NCBI GenBank assembly: GCA_900754255.1
Contig: CAAECI010000094.1
Location: forward strand, 1-64,000
Length of the DNA stretch: 64,000 bases
Direction: 5' to 3'
Source: an uncultured Succinivibrio sp.
GTDB taxonomy: Bacteria > Pseudomonadota > Gammaproteobacteria > Enterobacterales > Succinivibrionaceae
Position 1 is the first letter of the stretch. Each line of letters starts with the position of its first letter. The translations under genes were made by a program, and so were the position numbers. Of this stretch, positions 53,220 through 62,689 are shown piece after piece. The notes under the pieces were generated by a model that saw only the letters and a program-made list of their open reading frames with translations, had not been told where the DNA came from and did not search any database.

Positions 53220-54647
53220 TCAGCCGGGAATGATCATGCCCTCGTCACGCATTTTGGCTATCTTATAACGCAATGTACGCGGACTTATCCCGAGCTTTTC
53301 GGCCACGGCCTGACGGTTTCCGTGCAGCTCTATGAGCGCATCCAAAATGATCTGAAATTCCTGCTGCTTAAGCTCCCCTCCCAAATTGGCAGGGATCCTT
53401 TGAGTACGCAAAGGATCATTTAATGCGCCGTCCGCGTCGTCGGGGACGTCAGTATCCTGACGCTCCTCCAGCACGGGAGCGACAAGTGAGTCATCACTGC
53501 CCTGCAGGGCCTCATCAAGTCCCTGCTCATCAAAAATAATATCGCCCTCGCTCACACTCTTGCCGTTACATAAAATAAGCGCACGCTGCACTATATTGTC
53601 AAGCTCACGCACGTTGCCCGGGAATGAATAGCCGCTTAATTTGGCACTTGCAGCATCGCTTATTTCAGGAATAGCCTGATTCATTTCGCGAGCATGTTTT
53701 TCCAGCAAAAAGCGGGCGATTGGAACTATATCCAAGGGACGATCCTTAAGAGCCCTCCAGTGTAAGGGGAAAACGTTAAGGCGATAATAGAGATCCTCTC
53801 TGAATTTATGCTCGGCCACGGCCTGACGCAGATCACGATTTGAGGTTGCAATCACGCGTACGTCCAAAGCTATGCTCTTTCTTGATCCCAAACGCTCCAC
53901 CTCTCGTTCCTGCAGAACGCGCAGCAATTTAGCCTGCAGGCTGAGATCCATCTCGGTGATCTCGTCCAAAAGTATGGTTCCGCCCTGAGCCTGCTCGAAT
54001 TTGCCGGGACAAGCCTGCACCGCGCCCGTAAAAGCGCCCTTCTCATACCCGAACAGTGTTGATTCAAGCATGGTATCGGGAATGGCCGCACAGTTGATGG
54101 CGACAAAGGGACCGCCGGCTCGAGGCGATTTGTCATGCACGTAGCGCGACAAAATTTCTTTACCCGATCCTGAAGGTCCCGTGATCATAACGGTGGCATC
54201 GCTTAAGGCTACCTTAGCCGCCAGCTTTAACAGCTCACCTGTGGACGGATCCTTCCATACGGGCTCGCCCTTTACCACATATTTAACCGGAACATAGCGT
54301 GAGACCTGATTTAGCAATACCTCCGGAGCAAAGGGCTTTGACAGATAGTCCACCGCTCCGTCACGCATGGCCGCTACCGCTCCGTTGATATTGGCATACG
54401 CGGTCATGAGCAGTACCGGCACGGAGGGGTATTTTTCATGAATGCTGTTTAAAAGCTTATGCCCGTCCATACCGTCCATCTGAACGTCGGTGATGACCAT
54501 ATCGGCCACACGGCGCGAGAGGATCTGCAACGCTTCCTCGCCCGATCCTGCCTCCACGCAGGCATAACCTGCCAGCATCAGCGTATCGCAAATGGCCTCA
54601 CGCAAACTGCTGTCGTCATCAACTATCAGGATCTGGCTTTGGCTCAT
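53220..54647 (-). CDS. flrC: Sigma-54-dependent flagellar response regulator FlrC
   Basis: NtrC-family activator, 475 residues: receiver domain (1-120, phospho-acceptor Asp in VITDVQMDGMDGH), AAA+ domain (about 140-375, GPSGSGKEILSR, the sigma-54 contact loop GAFTGA, and ILLDEITEMD), and a Fis-type DNA-binding helix (RQAVAEKLGISPRTLRYKIAKM). It is cognate to the FlrB kinase gene immediately upstream. FlrC drives class III flagellar genes at sigma-54 promoters; several such promoters are in this window. Confidence 0.96.
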   Translation of the reverse strand: MSQSQILIVDDDSSLREAICDTLMLAGYACVEAGSGEEALQILSRRVADMVITDVQMDGMDGHKLLNSIHEKYPSVPVLLMTAYANINGAVAAMRDGAVDYLSKPFAPEVLLNQVSRYVPVKYVVKGEPVWKDPSTGELLKLAAKVALSDATVMITGPSGSGKEILSRYVHDKSPRAGGPFVAINCAAIPDTMLESTLFGYEKGAFTGAVQACPGKFEQAQGGTILLDEITEMDLSLQAKLLRVLQEREVERLGSRKSIALDVRVIATSNRDLRQAVAEHKFREDLYYRLNVFPLHWRALKDRPLDIVPIARFLLEKHAREMNQAIPEISDAASAKLSGYSFPGNVRELDNIVQRALILCNGKSVSEGDIIFDEQGLDEALQGSDDSLVAPVLEERQDTDVPDDADGALNDPLRTQRIPANLGGELKQQEFQIILDALIELHGNRQAVAEKLGISPRTLRYKIAKMRDEGMIIPG

Positions 54648-54666
54648 GTTATTTCCTCAATTACCC

Positions 54667-55671
54667 TCAGGCAGCCTCCGTAGAATTAGGCTCACCCTGC
54701 TTTATATATTCGGGGATCATAAGTGAAAACACCACCGGATAGGCGGGGGTTTCACCCAGCTCGAGACGACCGTGATGAACGCGCACGACCGCCGCCACCA
54801 CCGCAAGTCCCAAGCCGGTACCGTTGCTCTTGGTGGTATAGAAGGGCTCGAAGATCTTTTTCCTCATATCCTCGGGGATCGCGGGACCGTTATTGGCCAC
54901 CTGCAAAACGATCATATCCTTTTCCTTTCTGAGCACTATTTTAACCTTTTTGGCTCCGGCTTCGACGGCATTGGCCACAAGATTTGAAAGAGCCCCGGAC
55001 AGGGCCGTATTATTTCCCAAAATATGCATGGGAGGCTCCCCGATCTCGGTTGCAAGTTCGGCTCCGGCACGGGTGATCACGCTTTGCACGGAGGAGATGC
55101 AGTCGTTTACCAAATCCACCGCCTCGATGCAACTTACGCTTTGGGCATCCGAACGGGCATACATCAGAATATCGGATACCTGGGCCTCAAGAGCCTCCAA
55201 ACGGGACATAAGCTTTTTCTGGAAGGCATTGCGCGACTGCGAAGGGAGACGCGGATTGGCCAAATTTGCTGCATACAGCATTGCCGCCGACAGCGGGGTT
55301 CTGATCTGATGCGCAAGCGAGGCCGCCATACGTCCGAGAGATGACAAACGCTCCATGTGACGCAACTTGTCCGACATTTCGCGACTGGCGGTAAGATCAT
55401 TCATCTGTACCAGCTGACCGTGAGATAAGGGGGTTGTCAGCACCTGCAGCTTTTTACCGTCGCGAGTTGAGATCTCCTGACCGTCATCCTTCTGCGGACG
55501 AAACACGGCCTGAATAATCTCATACCAATGTCGCCCCTCCAAGGTAGCCTCCCCCAGCATCTCCAAAGCGGCGGCATTGGCCTTATTCACTACGCCGTGC
55601 TCATCCAAAATAACTACGGCCGCAGGGATCTTTGAAAAGACCTCGGAAAATAATTCTTGCTCGGTTGCCAT
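54667..55671 (-). CDS. flrB: Flagellar sensor histidine kinase FlrB
   Basis: 334 residues: PAS domain (about 5-105), H-box with phospho-acceptor His in MAASLAHQIRTPLSAAM, and an HATPase_c domain with GNNTALSGALSNLVANAVEAGA and FYTTKSNGTGLGLAVV. No membrane helix, so it is cytoplasmic and senses an internal assembly state. It precedes flrC by 19 bases. Confidence 0.95.
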   Translation of the reverse strand: MATEQELFSEVFSKIPAAVVILDEHGVVNKANAAALEMLGEATLEGRHWYEIIQAVFRPQKDDGQEISTRDGKKLQVLTTPLSHGQLVQMNDLTASREMSDKLRHMERLSSLGRMAASLAHQIRTPLSAAMLYAANLANPRLPSQSRNAFQKKLMSRLEALEAQVSDILMYARSDAQSVSCIEAVDLVNDCISSVQSVITRAGAELATEIGEPPMHILGNNTALSGALSNLVANAVEAGAKKVKIVLRKEKDMIVLQVANNGPAIPEDMRKKIFEPFYTTKSNGTGLGLAVVAAVVRVHHGRLELGETPAYPVVFSLMIPEYIKQGEPNSTEAA

Positions 55672-55710
55672 AAACGCCTCGATATATTTACTGATGTATA
55701 CAACGAGTGT

Positions 55711-55726
55711 TACAACAACCGTGCCA
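55711..55726 (-). promoter_or_regulatory. Sigma-54 promoter of flrBC
   Basis: Minus-strand TGGCACGGTTGTTGTA: perfect -24 element and spacing, -12 element TTGT for TTGC. It is about 40 bases upstream of flrB. In Vibrio flrBC is a class II operon activated by FlrA with sigma-54. Confidence 0.7.
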
Positions 55727-55763
55727 ACTTATTTAATAATAACCTATTGTTTATAAACAGTTT

Positions 55764-56660
55764 TTAATGTGTCAATTTTTTGTTGAGCAAAATCTCCGCA
55801 AATATTCGGGCCTGAGGAGACAAAACCGAGGAAGCCCGACGACAAAGCTTTACCGACCAGGCGGGGGTGCCGACGGGGCTTATGAAGCGCAGATCCGCAG
55901 GGATTTGCGCTTTAAAGCCCGCCACCGCATATTTTTCACCGGCACCGCGCAGCAGGCTTAAGGCATGATCGAGCTCAACGTAGGTACCGGCATTGTTTAC
56001 GGCACTGGACGCACTGCATAAAAAATCCTTAAAGAATTGAAATTCGCGTTCATCCTCTCCGTTTAATATATAAAAATCCGAAAGTTCCTCGGCACTGCAG
56101 TGTTTTCCTGCAGCTAACGGCGAGGCGGTCGTGACATAAAAGCCTGGTTCGACTAGGCTCTTTGTGCCGGGCACACTCTCGCATTGCAGATCCCACATAT
56201 CAATGAACTCGGGAACCAATACGAAATCACAGGTGCCCTTATCCACCGCATCATAAAGTGCACAGCAACCGTTTTTACGGATCACGATCTCAGTATGGAC
56301 ATGCTCAGCCTTGATTTGCGCCGCAGCTCTCCCCACCGCTTCTAAGGCTGCACCGGCACCCGCACTTACACCTATGTAGACGTTACCTGAGATGCATTCC
56401 TCGCTTTTTAGCTCGCACGCCGTCTTCTCGGATAAAAGCAGGATCTCCTCGGCTCTGTGACGCAGGATCGCTCCCTTTTCGGTAAGAGTCAGGGTACGAC
56501 CGCGACAGCCGCGATTGAAAAGCTTAATGTGAAACTCGCTTTCAAGCTCCTGAAGCTGACGAGAAAGCGTAGGCTGAGTCACTCCGAGCCTGCTTGCCGC
56601 CGAGGAAATATTTCCCTCGCGCGCCACCGTCAGAAAATACCTCAGCACGCGCAGATCCAT
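55764..56660 (-). CDS. LysR-family transcriptional regulator
   Basis: 298 residues. Winged HTH at the N-terminus (MDLRVLRYFLTVAREGNISSA, then ASRLGVTQPTLSRQLQELE) and a periplasmic-binding-type effector domain from about residue 90. There is no divergent target gene close by, so its regulon is unknown. It is read toward flrB and lies between flrB and purL. Confidence 0.93.
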   Translation of the reverse strand: MDLRVLRYFLTVAREGNISSAASRLGVTQPTLSRQLQELESEFHIKLFNRGCRGRTLTLTEKGAILRHRAEEILLLSEKTACELKSEECISGNVYIGVSAGAGAALEAVGRAAAQIKAEHVHTEIVIRKNGCCALYDAVDKGTCDFVLVPEFIDMWDLQCESVPGTKSLVEPGFYVTTASPLAAGKHCSAEELSDFYILNGEDEREFQFFKDFLCSASSAVNNAGTYVELDHALSLLRGAGEKYAVAGFKAQIPADLRFISPVGTPAWSVKLCRRASSVLSPQARIFAEILLNKKLTH

Positions 56661-56762
56661 GCGCCCCTCCTTCTAAAACTAATTCGTTACAGCATAGCAC
56701 AAGAGCGCTATTTACCGGTTTTAGGGCTTATACCTAATCTCAAAAAGTAAACGCCCAAACGC

Positions 56763-56797
56763 AAAAAAGCCCCCGTAATTGCTTACGGAGACTTTTT
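56763..56797 (-). terminator. Rho-independent terminator after purL
   Basis: On the minus strand AGTCTCCGTAA pairs with TTACGGGGGCT (two G-U pairs), loop GCAA/T, then TTTTTT. Confidence 0.75.
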
Positions 56798-56830
56798 TTC
56801 ATCACAGTTGGCGACGCCCGTCAGATCTTA

Positions 56831-59800
56831 TCAACCGACGAAGACACGGGCGTTTCTAAACACACGCATCCAGGGGCTGTCCTCACCCCACTCGTCGGGA
56901 TGCCAGGAATTTGCCACGGTACGCATTACGCGCTCGGGATGAGGCATGAGCACGGTGAAACGACCGTCCGGAGTGGTAACGGAGGTAATACCCTCGGGCG
57001 AACCGTTGGGATTTAAAGGATAGGTCGTGGCGATCTTACCCTTGTGATCGATATAACGCACGGCCGCAAGTCCCTGAGCATTTAAGGCCTTAAGCTGCTC
57101 CTGCGACGCGAACTCAGCGCGACCCTCCCCGTGAGATACGACTATGGGCATCCTTGATCCGGACATACCGGCAAAGAGTACCGAGGGGCTGTCTTGGATC
57201 TCAACCTCTACGAAACGGGCCTCAAAGCGCTCGGACAAATTGGTCACGAAGCGCGGCCAATTTTCAGCACCGGGGATCAGATCCTTGAGGGTGGACATCA
57301 TCTGGCAGCCGTTGCAAACACCCAAGGCGAAGGTATCCTTACGCTCGAAGAACTTCGAGAAGGTCTCCGCTCCGCGACTTGAGAAAAGCACGGACTTGGC
57401 CCAGCCCTCACCGGCGCCTAAAACGTCGCCGTAGGAGAAGCCGCCGCAGGCGGCAAAGCCCTTGAACTCCTTAAGATCGCAATCTCCCGAAAGTATGTCG
57501 CTCATATGTACGTCGACACAGGTAAAGCCCGCACGATCAAAGGCCGCAGCCATTTCTCCCTGAGAATTGACTCCCTCCTCACGCAGTACGGCCAGCTTGG
57601 GACGCAGACCCTTACTGATATAAGGTGCCGCCACATCCTCACTCACATTGAAGCTTAAATCGGCGAACAAACCGCGATCCTCGTCGTTGCTCTTATCGGC
57701 AAACTCCTCCTTTGCACACTCAGGATTGTCACGCAGGGCCTGCATACGGTAGGTGGTTTCACCCCAAATAGTTCTGAAGTAACCGCGCTTTTGGTTGATT
57801 ACGTCCGCACCGTCGCGTATGAAGATCACGCGATCCTCATCATTCAAGGTTCCGAGATCGAAGGAACAGCTGGCAAGACCGTGTCCCGACAAAATGTTGA
57901 GTACGGTTTCGGCATCCTCGGTACGAACCTGCATGACGGCACCGGGCTCCTCGTTAAAGAGTACGGCCAGATTATCCTGACCGAGCTGGCTGATATCGGC
58001 GGTAAAGCCGCAGTGACCGGCAAAGCTCATTTCACACAATGTCACGAAGAGACCACCGTCTGAAATATCGTGATAAGCCAAAAGTTTACCGTGACGATTC
58101 AAGAACTGTACGGCATCAAAAAGTCCCTTCAGACGGGAAGGCTGATCAAGATCGGCACACTTGTCACCAAGCTGTCTGTATACCTGAGTCAAAGCCGAGC
58201 CGCCGAGGCGATTGCGGCGATCGCCCAGATCCACATAAATAAGGCGCGTATCGCCCAGATCGTTTCTAAGCTGCGGAGTTAAGGTCTTTCTTACGTCCTC
58301 TACGCGGGCAAAGGCCGACACCACCAGCGACATGGGGGAAGTTACGGATTTTTCCTTGCCGTCCTCCGTCCAGGTGGTACGCATGGACATGGAATCCTTA
58401 CCTACGGGGGTGGAGATCCCAAGTACCGGGCACAATTCCTCACCCAGAGTCTTTACGGCCTCGTAAAGACCGGCATCGTCACCCAGATGTCCGTTGGGGC
58501 TCATCCAGTTGGCCGAGAGCTTCACGCGATTTAACTCGCCTATATCGGCGGCGGCGATGTTGGTTACGGCCTCAGCGATGGCAAGACGTACGGAAGCCTT
58601 GTGATCAAGCAAAGCCACCTGTGGACGCTCGCCGATGGCTCCGGCCTCACCGTGATAGCTGTCATAGGAGGCACAGGTCACGCCCACGTCGGCTACTGGT
58701 ACCTGCCAAGGACCCACCATCTGATCACGGGCCACAAGTCCGGTCACGGAGCGATCGCCTATGGTAATGAGGAAGGTCTTTTCGGCAACGGTGGGCAGAC
58801 GCAGCACACGCTCGCAGGCCTCAAGCAGATCGACGTTTTGGGTATCGAAGGGCTTGGAGGAATGCTTGGCGCTCTTGACGTTCTTCACCATGCGCGGAGG
58901 CTTGCCGAGCAGGATCTCAAGCGGCAGATCGATGGGGGTGTTGCCGAAGTATTCGTCATGCACAACCACACGACGTTCGGCCGTGGCGGTGCCGATGATC
59001 GCATATTGAGCACGCTCGCGTTTGCAGAAATTCTCGAAGGTTTCCAAATTCTCGGGCATGACGGCCAATACATAGCGCTCCTGTGACTCATTGCACCAGA
59101 TCTGCAAAGGAGACATGCCGGGCTCGTCATTGGGCACCTTACGCAATTCAAACTCACCGCCTACGCCGCCGTCGGCCACCAGCTCGGGCATGGCGTTGGA
59201 CAATCCGCCCGCTCCCACGTCATGTATAAACATGATGGGATTGTTTTCCCCGAGCTCCCAGCAGGCATCGATCACCTCCTGACAGCGACGCTGCATCTCG
59301 GGGTTGCCACGCTGTACGGAAGCAAAATCCAAGCTTTCTGAGGAAGCACCCGAATTCATGGAGGAAGCCGCACCGCCGCCGAGACCGATGTTCATGGCAG
59401 GACCGCCCAAAACGATCAGCTTGGCACCGGGATCAATGTGATCCTTGTGAATGTGCTCGCGGCGAATATTACCCCAGCCGCCTGCCAGCATAATGGGCTT
59501 GTGATAGCCACGCACCTCGCGACCGTTGAAGCTGTCGACCTCTTCCTCGTAGGTTCTGAAATAACCGCAAAGATTGGGACGGCCGAATTCGTTATTGAAG
59601 GAAGCGGCGCCTAAAGGTCCCTCAATCATGATCTGCAAAGCCGAGGCCAGACGGTCGGGCTTGCCGAAATCATGCTCCCAGGGCTGTACGGCACCCGGTA
59701 TACGCAGATTTGACACCGTAAAGCCACAAATGCCGGCCTTGGGCTTGGAGCCTACGCCGGTTGCACCCTCATCGCGGATCTCACCGCCTGAGCCTGTGGC

Positions 59801-60724
59801 TGCCCCGGGGAAAGGGGAAATGGCGGTGGGATGGTTATGGGTTTCAACCTTCATGAGTATGGGCATATCCTCCTCATGATAGGTATACACATGATCGGGA
59901 TTGGGGAAGAAACGGCCGGCCTTGGATCCTTCCATAACGGCGGCGTTGTCTTTATAGGCCGACAGTACATAATCCGGAGTTTTCTCGGTGGAATTACGTA
60001 CCATCTTGAAAAGGGATTTTTCCTTATGCTCGCCGTCTATGGTCCAATCGGCGTTGAAGACCTTATGGCGGCAGTGCTCGGAGTTCATCTGTCCGAACAT
60101 GTACAGTTCAACGTCGGTAGGATCGCGTCCCAAATTCTTGAAGCTGTCCATGAGATATTCCATCTCAGGCTCGTTTAAGGCAAGTCCCAGCTCGACATTG
60201 GCCTTACGTATGGCCTCCATACCCTCGGTGGTCAGAGCCACGGTCTTAAAGGGGGCGGGAGTCTGCTTGTCAAAGACGGCCGCAGCCTCCTCAACGGTAT
60301 CAAGCACGGTCTCCATCATACGATCGTGAATGAGCGCACTTATGGCCTTGCGCTCTGCGGCGTCGAATTTACCTTCCTCTTTTGCAATGTAATAGGCAAT
60401 ACCGCGTTCGACACGACGGATCTTGGTCAGTCCGCAGTTTTTGGCAATGTCGGTAGCCTTTGAGGACCAGGGAGAAATGGTCCCCACGCGCGGGATCACC
60501 ATAAAGAGCTCGCCTTGATCCTCGCTTTCGACGTTTTTAGGACCATAGGTCAGAAGCTTACTTAAAACCTCGGTTTCGTCAGCACTGAGAGGTTCGGCGG
60601 CGTCATAAAAATGAACGTAATGAGTGGTAATCGATGAAACTTTAAGGCCTGCGCCTACAAATTCCTGCTTGAGTTTATCGAGTCTGAAATCCGATAGGGC
60701 ACGAGAGCCGCGCATGATTTGCAT
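56831..60724 (-). CDS. purL: Phosphoribosylformylglycinamidine synthase PurL
   Basis: Single-chain FGAM synthase of purine synthesis, 1297 residues, the large gammaproteobacterial form. It has the N-terminal domain ([17 protein letters not shown]), the two AIRS-type halves ([51 protein letters not shown]) and a C-terminal glutaminase domain with the catalytic Cys in GVCNGCQMM and the His-Pro-Glu of MPHPERVMR. It is transcribed alone, with its own terminator. Confidence 0.98.
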   Translation of the reverse strand: MQIMRGSRALSDFRLDKLKQEFVGAGLKVSSITTHYVHFYDAAEPLSADETEVLSKLLTYGPKNVESEDQGELFMVIPRVGTISPWSSKATDIAKNCGLTKIRRVERGIAYYIAKEEGKFDAAERKAISALIHDRMMETVLDTVEEAAAVFDKQTPAPFKTVALTTEGMEAIRKANVELGLALNEPEMEYLMDSFKNLGRDPTDVELYMFGQMNSEHCRHKVFNADWTIDGEHKEKSLFKMVRNSTEKTPDYVLSAYKDNAAVMEGSKAGRFFPNPDHVYTYHEEDMPILMKVETHNHPTAISPFPGAATGSGGEIRDEGATGVGSKPKAGICGFTVSNLRIPGAVQPWEHDFGKPDRLASALQIMIEGPLGAASFNNEFGRPNLCGYFRTYEEEVDSFNGREVRGYHKPIMLAGGWGNIRREHIHKDHIDPGAKLIVLGGPAMNIGLGGGAASSMNSGASSESLDFASVQRGNPEMQRRCQEVIDACWELGENNPIMFIHDVGAGGLSNAMPELVADGGVGGEFELRKVPNDEPGMSPLQIWCNESQERYVLAVMPENLETFENFCKRERAQYAIIGTATAERRVVVHDEYFGNTPIDLPLEILLGKPPRMVKNVKSAKHSSKPFDTQNVDLLEACERVLRLPTVAEKTFLITIGDRSVTGLVARDQMVGPWQVPVADVGVTCASYDSYHGEAGAIGERPQVALLDHKASVRLAIAEAVTNIAAADIGELNRVKLSANWMSPNGHLGDDAGLYEAVKTLGEELCPVLGISTPVGKDSMSMRTTWTEDGKEKSVTSPMSLVVSAFARVEDVRKTLTPQLRNDLGDTRLIYVDLGDRRNRLGGSALTQVYRQLGDKCADLDQPSRLKGLFDAVQFLNRHGKLLAYHDISDGGLFVTLCEMSFAGHCGFTADISQLGQDNLAVLFNEEPGAVMQVRTEDAETVLNILSGHGLASCSFDLGTLNDEDRVIFIRDGADVINQKRGYFRTIWGETTYRMQALRDNPECAKEEFADKSNDEDRGLFADLSFNVSEDVAAPYISKGLRPKLAVLREEGVNSQGEMAAAFDRAGFTCVDVHMSDILSGDCDLKEFKGFAACGGFSYGDVLGAGEGWAKSVLFSSRGAETFSKFFERKDTFALGVCNGCQMMSTLKDLIPGAENWPRFVTNLSERFEARFVEVEIQDSPSVLFAGMSGSRMPIVVSHGEGRAEFASQEQLKALNAQGLAAVRYIDHKGKIATTYPLNPNGSPEGITSVTTPDGRFTVLMPHPERVMRTVANSWHPDEWGEDSPWMRVFRNARVFVG

Positions 60725-61189
60725 AGTATGAAAGATCCCGCATACGATGAATGATAAGGATGACGCTGTGACGGCCTTTAACGCACCGCCAAAGCCTTCG
60801 CCGCAAAGATAAAAAACGGCTTAATTATTTTAACACACGTAGTAAGCTTACGTGTGTCCGCACGATCCCATTGCACCGTCACCATATATATCTTTATTTC
60901 CGAAAAAGAGGCGGAAACTTCAATAAAGACGGTATGTTGCACGATGCCGGAAGCGGCAAACGATCTTTAAATATGATTAACATCGGCATGATCTGTGTCC
61001 GCACGGAAACAATAAGGAGGATCATGGCCGTTGCCCGCAGATTGATCGGCTATGGAAAATCGGACACACTTTTCTTATTCACCTTGGATGGGCAACGGTT
61101 TTATGTTCTTTATTGAACAACGTAAAGTGAAGTTGCGTTATAATCGTCTCGTAACTAGTTGAAAAATATCAGACGAGAAGCAAAATAAA
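60725..61189. other. Intergenic region upstream of purL and the small Arg-rich gene
   Basis: 465 bases without a supported gene. It holds the divergent promoter region of purL (no clear PurR operator seen) and, at its right end, a plus-strand promoter. An 81-codon frame at 60871-61116 has no ribosome binding site and an unlikely composition. Confidence 0.4.
61113..61144 (+). promoter_or_regulatory. Probable promoter of the small Arg-rich gene
   Basis: A consensus -10 TATAAT (61139-61144) is preceded by TTGAAC 20 bases upstream, a long spacing. It lies about 46 bases before the ATG of the small gene. Confidence 0.4.
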
Positions 61190-61330
61190 ATGAAAAGATC
61201 ATCCCACCTCGCCCGTCGTATGACGGCCCTTAACCGTACCAGACGCCGTCGTATCTTCATGCGCGCCGTCAAGGCCAGACGCCTTGCCCGTCAGGAAGTT
61301 TTCTTTATGCAGGAAGATCCCAAGAATTAA
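61190..61330 (+). CDS. Small arginine-rich protein, 46 residues
   Basis: Too short for most gene finders. The ATG at 61190 follows GAGAAG. The protein is strongly basic in its first two thirds (RTRRRRIFMRAVKARRLARQ), then ends in an acidic tail (VFFMQEDPKN). It begins after a consensus -10 and ends before the sigma-54 promoter of fliS. I do not recognise a family; the basic character suggests RNA or DNA binding, or a ribosome-associated role. Confidence 0.5.
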   Translation: MKRSSHLARRMTALNRTRRRRIFMRAVKARRLARQEVFFMQEDPKN

Positions 61331-61335
61331 TTTAT

Positions 61336-61351
61336 TGGCACTCTCTTTGCT
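61336..61351 (+). promoter_or_regulatory. Sigma-54 promoter upstream of fliS
   Basis: TGGCACTCTCTTTGCT fits the consensus TGGCAC(G/T)-N4-TTGC(A/T) exactly. It is about 90 bases upstream of the fliS ATG, with a terminator hairpin in between. Confidence 0.8.
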
Positions 61352-61382
61352 TACAACAGTATGCAGAGAATCAAAAAAGCGA

Positions 61383-61410
61383 AAAAGCGGCAGTTTTCTG
61401 CCGCTTTTTG
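61383..61410 (+). terminator. Rho-independent terminator between the sigma-54 promoter and fliS
   Basis: Stem AAAAAGCGGCAG/CTGCCGCTTTTT with loop TTTT, followed by GTTT. It ends transcripts of the small Arg-rich gene, but also stands in the leader of RNA started at the sigma-54 promoter. Confidence 0.85.
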
Positions 61411-61427
61411 TTTGCAAGGAGAGAAAA

Positions 61428-61901
61428 ATGTATAACCGCAGGAATCTCGACGCCTACCGCAAAAACAGCGTCAGAGCCGAGCTTTCGGTAGCCGATCCCT
61501 ACACCATCACGAAAATGCTGTTTCAGGGAGCCTTCGAGCGTCTCATGCAGGCCAAGGGAGCCATTGAGCACGGGGATCTGGAGCTTAAGGGACGCAAACT
61601 CTCGTCCGCCTCCGTGATCATTGAAAATCTGCGCTCCACTTTGGACTTTAAGATCAATAAGGAGCTTGCCCAAAGGCTGTTTGATCTCTACACCTACGTC
61701 ATCGACCGTATTGCCGATGCCTCGGTGGAGGTAAGTCTTGCCCCCATTGATGCCGCACTGAAGGTCCTCATCCCCCTAAAATCAGCCTGGGACAGTATTC
61801 CTCTCACCGAGCAGCAAAAGGCCGCACAGCAAAGAATGTCCGTACAAAGCGACGCCGTTGCCGTTACCGGAACGGGCGCAATTGCCAGCGGTGCGGTATG
61901 A
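61428..61901 (+). CDS. fliS: Flagellar export chaperone FliS
   Basis: Flagellin chaperone; keeps FliC unpolymerised until export. 157 residues from the ATG at 61428 (AAGGAGAG upstream). Family pattern: YRKNSVRAELSVADPYTITKML, FQGAFERLMQAKGAIEHGD, KGRKLSSASVIIENLRSTLDF and LFDLYTYVIDRIADAS. Its C-terminus is 25-30 residues longer than usual (Gln/Ala-rich, then Gly/Ala/Thr). fliD and flagellin genes are not in the window. Confidence 0.93.
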   Translation: MYNRRNLDAYRKNSVRAELSVADPYTITKMLFQGAFERLMQAKGAIEHGDLELKGRKLSSASVIIENLRSTLDFKINKELAQRLFDLYTYVIDRIADASVEVSLAPIDAALKVLIPLKSAWDSIPLTEQQKAAQQRMSVQSDAVAVTGTGAIASGAV

Positions 61902-61908
61902 TAGGGGC

Positions 61909-62307
61909 ATGACCAAAGACTGTCCCTTTATATTTTTGATCCTTGCCATAAGCACAGGTGCCGCCTGCGGCGCCGTTTTGCGTTATCTGCTAAGCCTGTG
62001 GCTGAATCCTAAACTGTCATTTTTGCCGGCAGGAACGCTCCTATGCAACCTGACGGGAGCCTTTTTAATCGGACTTATAAGCGCCTATCTAAGTCATAAA
62101 ACCGGCATCAGCCCATATACAAAGCTTTTTTTGATCACGGGCTTTCTGGGCAGTCTCACTACCTTTTCAACCTTTTCATTGGAGTCGGTAAACCTCATTT
62201 TGCACGGGGATCCCTACCGTACTCTGTGTCATATGCTTTTGCACCTTGCCGGATCCGTGATCCTGGCCTTTGCAGGTATCATTCTCGGAAAAAGGATTTT
62301 TTATTAA
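61909..62307 (+). CDS. crcB: Fluoride exporter CrcB
   Basis: Small four-helix Fluc channel that exports fluoride, 132 residues from the ATG at 61909 (AGGGG just upstream). Motifs: GAACGAVLRYLLS near the start, GTLLCNLTGAFLIGL, and ITGFLGSLTTFSTFSLE with the fluoride-path Phe and Thr/Ser residues. It lies seven bases after fliS, which leaves no room for a fluoride riboswitch; its setting inside a flagellar operon is unexpected. Confidence 0.93.
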   Translation: MTKDCPFIFLILAISTGAACGAVLRYLLSLWLNPKLSFLPAGTLLCNLTGAFLIGLISAYLSHKTGISPYTKLFLITGFLGSLTTFSTFSLESVNLILHGDPYRTLCHMLLHLAGSVILAFAGIILGKRIFY

Positions 62308-62321
62308 AAGGGGAGTTTGTC

Positions 62322-62648
62322 ATGAATGACGATTGTAAGGAGCTTATTCTTAAAATCGAAGAGCTCGTAGATAAGCTTGCAACTTTGCAACAGGCAAAGG
62401 CCTACGCCGAGGCCGCGGAGCTTTTTAATTCCGACCTGATACCTCTTATAAAGCAACTTGAGCTCGCAGATAAAGGCATGCTTGCTCCATATCAAAACGA
62501 ATTGCGACGGTTTTACGACATATTGCTTGACGGTATGAGCGAGGCGGTACACGAGCACGAAGCAATACGTAACGAGCTGACGGGACTTAGAAAAAAGTCG
62601 GCGGGGATCAACGCCTATGTGAACAACAGCAGACGCAAGCTCTATTAA
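62322..62648 (+). CDS. FliT-like flagellar chaperone
   Basis: 108 residues from the ATG at 62322 (GGGGAG upstream). All-helical and charged (LILKIEELVDKLATLQQAKA, YAEAAELFNSDLIPLIKQLE, HEAIRNELTGLRKKS), ending in YVNNSRRKLY. Size, helicity and position two genes behind fliS fit FliT, the FliD chaperone, or the Vibrio FlaI type. Sequence identity is too low to be certain. Confidence 0.65.
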   Translation: MNDDCKELILKIEELVDKLATLQQAKAYAEAAELFNSDLIPLIKQLELADKGMLAPYQNELRRFYDILLDGMSEAVHEHEAIRNELTGLRKKSAGINAYVNNSRRKLY

Positions 62649-62689
62649 TTTTACAGCCAAGTCGCATAAGCAGGAAAACAAGGAACAGC

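Noticed and set aside
60871..61116. 81-codon frame upstream of the small Arg-rich gene
   Set aside because: No ribosome binding site, odd composition rich in His/Tyr/Arg, and it overlaps the promoter region.
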